DNA of 61,630 nucleotides from a virus. Shown piece by piece: positions 56,772 to 61,630 of this stretch. Under the pieces are notes generated by a model. The model worked only from the letters and a program-made list of their open reading frames with translations, had not been told where the DNA came from and ran no database searches. A program made the translations under genes and the position numbers. Within the stretch, counting starts at the first letter, position 1. Each line of letters begins with the position of its first letter. Location: positions 1 to 61,630 of the IMG/VR virus record IMGVR_UViG_3300020186_000025. One strand, written 5' to 3'.

Positions 56772-58253
56772 CTAGTTGGTTTGGTCTTGTTGAGACGGTT
56801 TTCCAGTCTTGTTCTTTTGGTCACCGTTGCGATCACCAGAAGGGTCACGTTTCAAGACTGTCTTCTCCTCCTTTTCGATTGCACCCAATTCCTCTTCGAA
56901 GGTCAACTTCGTGAGTCCTCGGTCGAATGCTATCTGGTGGAGGCTGCGGGCGGAAATCGGGAAACCGAGGTTCCTGGCAGTCTGCTGTTCGACCATCGTC
57001 TGGCCGGTCAGTTCAGTGTTGCTGAATTCTTTGTTGGGCTCAATAGAAACTTCTGATGGATTCAAGCCCATCCATTCGGCGCAAATCTTGAGTATCGCTT
57101 CAAGACCTTTCGCTCCCGTATCAGCGACCTGATTGAGATCGGCTGTGCGAGCAGCAATACGAATACCAAGACTCTTGCCGCTTTCACGTTCACGACTGGT
57201 GCTATCAAGTGATTGAGCACCCATGGAGCCAGCATGTCCACGATCGTCTTTCAGTGCTTCTCGCTGTTCCGAAAGACCATTGGCAGTGACTCCAATGAAC
57301 TTGGCATCGCCTTGAGGATTGCTGATATCGATTCTTGCACCGGCACCAGTCCGAAGAGTCTCATCCTCTTCTTGTGTGCCACCAATCACGACTAGTGTCT
57401 CTTGACCTTGCATGAACAGGTTCTGACGATAGTCTGCCTCACCACGATAGATCGTCATGCAGAGTTCACCGAGGTCCAGCAAGGGTGGCTCATCAGGATC
57501 AGATACAAGATCACACGAGTTGACAATAACGAAAGGAATCTTCTCCAGGGTCTTCCCGAGAAGAGATGGAGCCTTCAACTGATCTGGGTTGAACTCGACA
57601 TCTTTGGTAAGAAAGACACCGACTTTGTATGCAGCAGTAGACTCGTTTTCATCGATATTGCCGATGACCAGCACACGATACTTCTCATCGATCTCCCATG
57701 TGAACGAGGTCAACCCTCTCTCATATTCGGATTCATCGAGAACAACGAGATTCATCACCTGCGGAACAAGTCCCTCAACTGTTCCGTCATCCCAATTGAT
57801 GATACGCTCTGTTGTATAGGTGGCGATGTAGGGAGTGTTCCCACCAGAAGTCGGCAGATCAGCAAGGAGACCGATACGACCAGAAATCAGCTGTTCAGTA
57901 TTGATGCGACGGAGCAGCTGAGGAAGGTCTTCTCCTTTTGACGAACGAATTTCCTCCATACCTTTCGGCAGGATGATCTTCGCTGGCTGGGAATGAAGCA
58001 TCCCAACGGCTGTCTGGACAGCCTCGCGGACGAAGTTCGGGAAACGAGATCTCTTCAGATAAGAATCGTAAGCCTTGTATCCAGCTTGTTGAGTGTTGGA
58101 CATTCCATCAGCAATTTGTCCGCTCGTCGCTGGAAGATAGGCTGTTCTCTTCGACTTGACTTGACGCTGACCACGATAAGCATCGCTCATCAAAATCCAG
58201 TCTTCAAGCATCGCAACATATTGAGGGTGCTTCGAAGAAATGTCCCGTGACAT
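56772..58253 (-). CDS. Portal protein (DUF4055 type)
   Basis: Start at 58253 (MSRDISSKHPQYVAMLEDW) after GGAG; a second ATG at 58265 has no site. 493 residues. YLPATSGQ...AYKAYDSYLKRSRFPNFVREAVQTAVGMLHSQP, NTEQLISGRIGLLADLP, GEADYRQNLFMQGQETLVVIGG and the ESGKSLGIRIAARTADLNQVADTGAKGLEAILKICAEWMG helices fit the DUF4055 portal family. It forms the dodecameric DNA channel. Confidence 0.85.
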   Translation of the reverse strand: MSRDISSKHPQYVAMLEDWILMSDAYRGQRQVKSKRTAYLPATSGQIADGMSNTQQAGYKAYDSYLKRSRFPNFVREAVQTAVGMLHSQPAKIILPKGMEEIRSSKGEDLPQLLRRINTEQLISGRIGLLADLPTSGGNTPYIATYTTERIINWDDGTVEGLVPQVMNLVVLDESEYERGLTSFTWEIDEKYRVLVIGNIDENESTAAYKVGVFLTKDVEFNPDQLKAPSLLGKTLEKIPFVIVNSCDLVSDPDEPPLLDLGELCMTIYRGEADYRQNLFMQGQETLVVIGGTQEEDETLRTGAGARIDISNPQGDAKFIGVTANGLSEQREALKDDRGHAGSMGAQSLDSTSRERESGKSLGIRIAARTADLNQVADTGAKGLEAILKICAEWMGLNPSEVSIEPNKEFSNTELTGQTMVEQQTARNLGFPISARSLHQIAFDRGLTKLTFEEELGAIEKEEKTVLKRDPSGDRNGDQKNKTGKPSQQDQTN

Positions 58254-58265
58254 ACGAGTCTCCAT

Positions 58266-58286
58266 GGAATCGACGCAGTAGATTCC
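58266..58286. repeat. Dyad repeat copy 1 (GGAATC-N9-GATTCC)
   Basis: Just upstream of the portal start codons. The 9-base centre reads GACGCAGTA on the plus strand, so this copy is inverted relative to copies 2-5. Confidence 0.75.
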
Positions 58287-58356
58287 CCGCGTTTGAAATG
58301 CAGCATAGCCCCATCCGAGTAATCTGGCAAGGACTTTTATTCTCGTTACTTATGGA

Positions 58357-58377
58357 GGAATCTACTGAGTCGATTCC
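58357..58377. repeat. Dyad repeat copy 2 (GGAATC-N9-GATTCC)
   Basis: Centre TACTGAGTC. Touches the stop codon of the large terminase gene; with copy 1 it brackets the terminase-portal gap. Confidence 0.75.
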
Positions 58378-59903
58378 TAGTGCATTCCAGTCGTGGTCCC
58401 TTGACCAACCTTCATTCCAACGAAACGGACACGATATCTCGTTTCATCAGCAATGTGATCTTCTGTCCTTGTATCCACGTCATCAGGATCATCTTCATCT
58501 CTCGGAAGAACAGGAACAGTTCGTATCCATTGCTCACAGTTGTCAAAGATGAAGAGTCCTGGTTTCTCTCTTGGGCCATAGATAGGTTTCTCTTCAGCAT
58601 TCAAGCCCAAAATGGTGGGATGAGCGTTCCTGATCATCTGACGCATCTGCACCCAACCTGTATGACGCGATCCCGGACGCTTGTCAGCTTCTCCCCAATA
58701 GATTCCTTTGTAACGGACTCCATCTTCGAGTCTAACCTTGGTCTTCATGTCAACAGCAATGCAGTTTCCGTTCTCGGCAGCAAAAATCTGCGAGTCTGCA
58801 ACTCCACCCTTCACGCGGCAATACGATCCATCGCCACGAATACGATATCCCCACTTGATCTCTCTCTCGACCATCCCACGAGCGATGTCAGTCGCCAGCA
58901 TCTGCTTCCCTTCGTTGGACTTCCCTGTCCAACCATACCATTCGTGAATACGAAACAGATCTCCACGAACCGTAGATCGCCACTGACCGTTCTTCAACAG
59001 CACATCTTCTCCATTGCTCCTTGCCCACCAGCCAACAGAAAATGGACGTGATGAACCCCAGTCGAAACTCCGATCCATGGACCATCGATCTGGGATAACG
59101 AACGGACGAAGGACATTGAAAGCCGGGTCCCAGACATCGTCGAACATTCCACCAGCGACAATGTCCCACGACCCTTCGAGCCATGCTTTCCGCTCAGCAT
59201 CGTTGCGAGCAGCCGCTGCAATCTTGTTCACATAGTCAGGATCCTCTTTGAGAAGAACCAGGTTCTCTTCCAGACGGGAGAAGATTGACAAACGAGGTGG
59301 CTCAGGAATACCGCGTTCGTCCTTCAACTCCTTACGAACTTTCATGTTCATTGTAGAAGGCAGAAATCTCATTTTGACCCAGTTGTGACCGGGACCATAT
59401 GGGTTCGTCGTCGCACGAACCATCCGTGGCATACCAGGAGTTGAACTCCGACAGCACGAGAACATTCTCTTGTATCCAGTGTCGTCAGGCCAGTTGCAAA
59501 GTTCTTCCCAACCGATCCAGGGATATTCGTGACCGTGATAGTTCCAATAGTCGTCGTCCCGCTTGAATTGACGCAACAGAAGTTCTTCGCCAGAGAGCCA
59601 GACCCACTTATGCTCGCTTCCATTGAACTTGGCTCCAGGCCAAATCTGCGGAAACCACTTCTTTGTCTTGGTAATCACATCTGAAAGCTGTTTGTATGTC
59701 TGCCGGAACAAGACGCCCTTCCAACCGGCTCCAAATCCCTTACCGACGTGCATCCCGAACGACATCAGAAGGGAATCTGTCTTGCCACCGCCACGCGATC
59801 CTTGAAAGAGGACCTCAAAGATCGGAGTAGAAGAAAGAAACGCTTCCTGCGACCCTTTCTGGGGCTTCCAAATCACATTTTCTGGATATTGATCTAGAGG
59901 CAT
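58377..59903 (-). CDS. terL: Terminase large subunit
   Basis: Packaging ATPase-nuclease of 508 residues. Walker A is FQGSRGGGKTDSL (34-45). Walker B is in YPWIGWEEL, and the coupling motif in RATTNP. Nuclease acidic sites are in DRSFDWGSSRPF, GVADSQIF and DDVDTRTEDHIADETRY. It matches the headful-type (Terminase_6-like) layout. It starts 3 bases after the stop of the small upstream gene and ends at a dyad repeat. Confidence 0.92.
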   Translation of the reverse strand: MPLDQYPENVIWKPQKGSQEAFLSSTPIFEVLFQGSRGGGKTDSLLMSFGMHVGKGFGAGWKGVLFRQTYKQLSDVITKTKKWFPQIWPGAKFNGSEHKWVWLSGEELLLRQFKRDDDYWNYHGHEYPWIGWEELCNWPDDTGYKRMFSCCRSSTPGMPRMVRATTNPYGPGHNWVKMRFLPSTMNMKVRKELKDERGIPEPPRLSIFSRLEENLVLLKEDPDYVNKIAAAARNDAERKAWLEGSWDIVAGGMFDDVWDPAFNVLRPFVIPDRWSMDRSFDWGSSRPFSVGWWARSNGEDVLLKNGQWRSTVRGDLFRIHEWYGWTGKSNEGKQMLATDIARGMVEREIKWGYRIRGDGSYCRVKGGVADSQIFAAENGNCIAVDMKTKVRLEDGVRYKGIYWGEADKRPGSRHTGWVQMRQMIRNAHPTILGLNAEEKPIYGPREKPGLFIFDNCEQWIRTVPVLPRDEDDPDDVDTRTEDHIADETRYRVRFVGMKVGQGTTTGMH

Positions 59904-59906
59904 GTG

Positions 59907-60125
59907 CTATTGATCTCTCATGATATTAAGAATCGCGATATGGAGCAGCCAGAGAATGTCTTTTCGCTCCATGGAAGACGTCTTGAGCACGAAATCACCA
60001 TCTTGATCGTAACCAAGGACTATGATTTCAGTCATATCAAGTTCTTTTGACGTTTCGAGAGTCGATTCCACGGTCCTAAATCCGGGTCCTGGAAACTGTG
60101 TCTTTATGACTTCTGCTGGAGGCAT
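59907..60125 (-). CDS. Small phage protein upstream of terL (72 aa)
   Basis: Start at 60125 (MPPAEVIKTQFPGPGFR); the upstream part of the ORF runs through repeats and is not coding. The C-terminal part, MTEIIVLGYDQDGDFVLKTSSMERKDILWLLHIAILNI, matches a small domain seen in many phages (VLGYDxDGxxxxxSSxxxxxxxLWLLE). Function unknown. Confidence 0.6.
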   Translation of the reverse strand: MPPAEVIKTQFPGPGFRTVESTLETSKELDMTEIIVLGYDQDGDFVLKTSSMERKDILWLLHIAILNIMRDQ

Positions 60126-60145
60126 GTTATTGATCTCTTTGTGGA

Positions 60146-60166
60146 GGAATCTACTGCGTCGATTCC
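60146..60166. repeat. Dyad repeat copy 3 (GGAATC-N9-GATTCC)
   Basis: Centre TACTGCGTC, 21 bases before the ATG at 60125, in the leader of that gene. Confidence 0.75.
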
Positions 60167-60189
60167 TTTCAGATTCACTTTTACTTTCA

Positions 60190-60287
60190 TTTGAGCCTTC
60201 TTGCAAGTATGAAATTTTCTCGTCAGGCAGGAGGTATCTACTTCGTCGATACCTTGCAAGCACGAATTTTCTCTTCAGGCAGGTGGA
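60190..60287. repeat. Two direct repeats in the pre-terminase leader
   Basis: CTTGCAAG plus AAATTTTCTCGTCAGGCAGG (about 60200-60230) and CTTGCAAG plus GAATTTTCTCTTCAGGCAGG (about 60254-60284) are near copies, with dyad copy 4 between them. This 170-base stretch carries no gene. Confidence 0.65.
60233..60253. repeat. Dyad repeat copy 4 (GGTATC-N9-GATACC)
   Basis: Centre TACTTCGTC. Both arms differ from copies 1-3 by a matching A/T swap, keeping the pairing intact. Confidence 0.75.
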
Positions 60288-60318
60288 AAGCTGGTATTAT
60301 TTGAGAAAATACCAGCTT
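60288..60318 (-). terminator. Hairpin at end of 92-aa gene
   Basis: AAGCTGGTATT (60288-60297 region) and AATACCAGCTT (60308-60318) form an 11-bp stem that includes the stop codon of the leftward gene. No clear T-tract, so it may act as attenuator or mRNA-end protector. Confidence 0.5.
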
Positions 60319-60575
60319 AGCCCAAAGGAGAGCACCATGACCTCGAAAAGTCCCTGAGGTAAATTCGCACTCAGTATGTCACCAGCTTTGAGCAGCATCG
60401 CTTTTCTGACCACTCCAGTAACCGGCTCGCTCGACAGACGAAGATATCTCACTCCGTCGTCCATCAACTCTGGCCCTGTGGAGATTCTGGTTGGCATCTT
60501 GAAAGACACCCATGCAAGCCGACATGCTTTCAGTTCTGATTCGGTGATTGGGATCGACGAAGTAGATCTCAACAT
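60297..60575 (-). CDS. Small hypothetical protein (92 aa)
   Basis: Function not recognised. AGGAACAGAAA precedes the ATG. Mixed N-terminus, beta-like middle (DGVRYLRLSSEPVTGVVRKAMLLKAGDILS), and a hydrophobic C-terminus (GLFEVMVLSFGLSWYFLK) that could insert in a membrane. First gene of the terminase operon. Codons 2-8 carry a divergent sixth copy of the dyad repeat (60550-60570). Confidence 0.6.
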   Translation of the reverse strand: MLRSTSSIPITESELKACRLAWVSFKMPTRISTGPELMDDGVRYLRLSSEPVTGVVRKAMLLKAGDILSANLPQGLFEVMVLSFGLSWYFLK

Positions 60576-60596
60576 TTTCTGTTCCTTTTTGAGGGA

Positions 60597-60617
60597 GGTA
60601 TCTACTTCGTCGACACC
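60597..60617. repeat. Dyad repeat copy 5 (GGTATC-N9-GACACC)
   Basis: Centre TACTTCGTC. The arms would pair in the minus-strand transcript with one G-U pair, but would mismatch on the plus strand. Sits about where transcription from the adjacent promoter should begin. Confidence 0.7.
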
Positions 60618-60620
60618 TGT

Positions 60621-60649
60621 AGTTTACCATCTAAACATTCCAGGAGCAA
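60621..60649 (-). promoter_or_regulatory. Promoter of the terminase operon
   Basis: Minus strand TTGCTC (60649-60644), 17-base spacer, TAAACT (60626-60621). The predicted start falls at the edge of dyad copy 5, so the mRNA would begin with that hairpin. Confidence 0.6.
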
Positions 60650-60845
60650 TGGGCGAGTTTCCTGGGTCTGCTTGGGCTCCACAGTTGTCTGGAGTCTATC
60701 TCCTCGATTTCATCCTCGATTTCATCCTCGATTCTTATTCTTATGTTTATGATTGCACCATTTTGATTGATTGAGGGCGAGGGAGAGCGGCACGGGACCA
60801 CTCCTAGGGAGCACTCTGCCTCAAGCCGTGCGTGGGGGCGGGTGA
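60650..60845. other. Gene-free stretch with 12-bp repeats
   Basis: TCCTCGATTTCA is repeated about three times (60701-60735). The rest is AT-rich and then GC-rich (60775-60845), with no credible reading frame having a start codon. Confidence 0.5.
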
Positions 60846-61033
60846 ATAGGGATTAGGAATAGGGATTAGGAATAGGGATTAGGAATAGGGATTAGGAATA
60901 GGGATTAGGAATAGGGATTAGGAATAGGGATTAGGAATAGGGATTAGGAATAGGGATTAGGAATAGGGATTAGGAATAGGGATTAGGAATAGGGATTAGG
61001 AATAGGGATTAGGAATAGGGATTAGGAATAGGG
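60846..61033. repeat. 13-bp tandem array GGGATTAGGAATA
   Basis: About 14 perfect head-to-tail copies of a 13-bp unit built from the related words GGGATTA and GGAATA. It has no spacers, so it is not a CRISPR array. Confidence 0.95.
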
Positions 61034-61070
61034 AGCCACTGGCCACTGGCACTGGCAGGCTGGCAGGCAG

Positions 61071-61109
61071 AAAATAGTTGTTTACATATGCACAAGTTAG
61101 GTGTAGGCT
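61071..61109 (+). promoter_or_regulatory. Possible promoter in right copy of the 26-bp end repeat
   Basis: 61071-61096 matches 235-260. TTTACA (61081-61086), 17-base spacer, TAGGCT (61104-61109), reading into the ORF at 61147. Confidence 0.45.
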
Positions 61110-61146
61110 AACGGTAGGGCAATACCGCCCACATAGGTTAATAAAC

Positions 61147-61446
61147 ATGCCACGCACCCCACCCGGGCCCATACACAACTGGCGCAGCACCTACACTGCT
61201 ATGCACATAGCACACCTGCAACAACAACGGGTTGTAGAAATGCTTGTGCAGGCGCTGTGCTGTGCAGTTGCTAACCGCCAGCACGCCACCACAATAGCAG
61301 CGCTAGAAAATTCTATTGCAGCGGCAGCCACTGTGGAAAATAGCATGTTGCTGGCATTGCCTGGCATTGCCCAGTTGTTGCCTACGCTGCAAACAATGCC
61401 CGGGCTAGGTGTGGCCAGCGGCAGTGCAATAGGCAATAGGCAATAG
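61147..61446 (+). CDS. Small hypothetical protein at right end (99 aa)
   Basis: MPRTPPGPIHNWRSTYTAMHIAHLQQQRVVEM...: Ala- and Leu-rich, probably helical, with a repetitive low-complexity look. A weak AGG lies 11 bases upstream. The last codons run into a 7-bp repeat, so the frame may be a by-product of repeats. It is unlike any virion or replication protein here. Confidence 0.4.
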   Translation: MPRTPPGPIHNWRSTYTAMHIAHLQQQRVVEMLVQALCCAVANRQHATTIAALENSIAAAATVENSMLLALPGIAQLLPTLQTMPGLGVASGSAIGNRQ

Positions 61447-61460
61447 GCAATAGGCAATAG
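61427..61460. repeat. 7-bp tandem repeat GCAATAG
   Basis: About five copies of GCAATAG, overlapping the end of the small ORF and leading into the palindrome. Confidence 0.8.
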
Positions 61461-61497
61461 GCCACACCTGGGCTAGCCCAGGTGTGGCCTATTGCCT
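61452..61497. repeat. 46-bp perfect palindrome
   Basis: Two 23-base arms, AGGCAATAGGCCACACC... and its exact complement, meet at GGGCT/AGCCC with no loop. It would form a cruciform or a very stable hairpin. Confidence 0.95.
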
Positions 61498-61514
61498 TGC
61501 CATGCTAGCCCAGG

Positions 61515-61630
61515 TCTGTCAGTGTCTGTCAGTGTCTGTCGGCGTCAGTGTCTGTCGGCGTCAGTGTCTGTCGGCGTCAGTGTCTGTCGGCGTCAGTGTC
61601 TGTCGGCGTCAGTGTCTGTCGGCGTCAGTG
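61515..61630. repeat. 16-bp tandem array at right end
   Basis: GTCAGTGTCTGTCGGC repeated about six times, preceded by shorter GTCAGTGTCT units. The contig ends inside it. Confidence 0.9.

Noticed and set aside
60846-61033. CRISPR-like array
   Set aside because: The 13-bp units are contiguous with no unique spacers, and no cas genes are present.
1-61630. Integrase, tRNA genes or a complete lysogeny module
   Set aside because: No tyrosine or serine recombinase motifs or cloverleaf-like sequences were seen; the double-HTH protein alone does not show lysogeny.
1-61630. Circular genome by end overlap
   Set aside because: The first and last bases belong to different tandem arrays and do not match; only a short 26-bp sequence is shared internally.

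Overview
The window is a near-complete genome of a tailed double-stranded DNA phage with a long non-contractile tail (siphovirus). Terminase, portal, scaffold, capsid, tail-tube, tail-chaperone and tape-measure genes are all present. The distal tail genes (DUF2460, DUF2163, NlpC/P60, TIM-barrel hub and a DUF2793 fibre) are the set found in gene transfer agents of Alphaproteobacteria, so an alphaproteobacterial host is likely. Size and gene content recall, from memory, the YuA / RDJL-phi1 group. No integrase, tRNA, rRNA or CRISPR array was seen.

Layout. Positions 1-660 hold a low-complexity array, a possible promoter and a hairpin-rich non-coding stretch. 660-2260 carries four small plus-strand genes; three intergenic gaps contain copies of the same two-hairpin cassette. 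A bidirectional terminator follows, and nearly everything else is on the minus strand. 2319-2948 is a probable small terminase, and 3398-3937 is a lone plus-strand gene. 3980-13290 is a run of small accessory genes, several with their own promoter of one recurring type, plus a KTSC protein, a DUF7352-like protein and a DNA ligase.

13512-35028 is replication and nucleotide metabolism: PrimPol/SF3 helicase, double-HTH regulator, nuclease, dCTP deaminase, MazG-like enzyme, family A polymerase, cytosine methyltransferase, HD hydrolase, thymidylate-synthase-like enzyme, class II ribonucleotide reductase, RecD/Dda-type helicase, SSB-like protein and SNF2 helicase. Embedded here (22126-27141) is the most interesting locus. 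A thymidylate-synthase-family enzyme and a 5-hydroxymethyl-dU DNA kinase family protein flank a glycosyltransferase, a radical SAM/SPASM enzyme and a FkbM methyltransferase, which together suggest a thymine hypermodification pathway.

35423-36505 is a GC-rich block with small membrane and secreted proteins, probably lysis functions. 36920-58253 is the virion module, read from capsid to fibre, with a classical -1 frameshift site between the two tail-assembly chaperones. The large terminase and two small genes follow at 58377-60575, among six copies of a short dyad (GGAATC-N9-GATTCC and variants). The right end has a 13-bp tandem array, a second copy of a 26-bp sequence found near the left end, one small plus-strand gene, a 46-bp perfect palindrome and a 16-bp tandem array. 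Both ends stop inside tandem repeats and do not overlap each other, so assembly breaks at repeats are likely.
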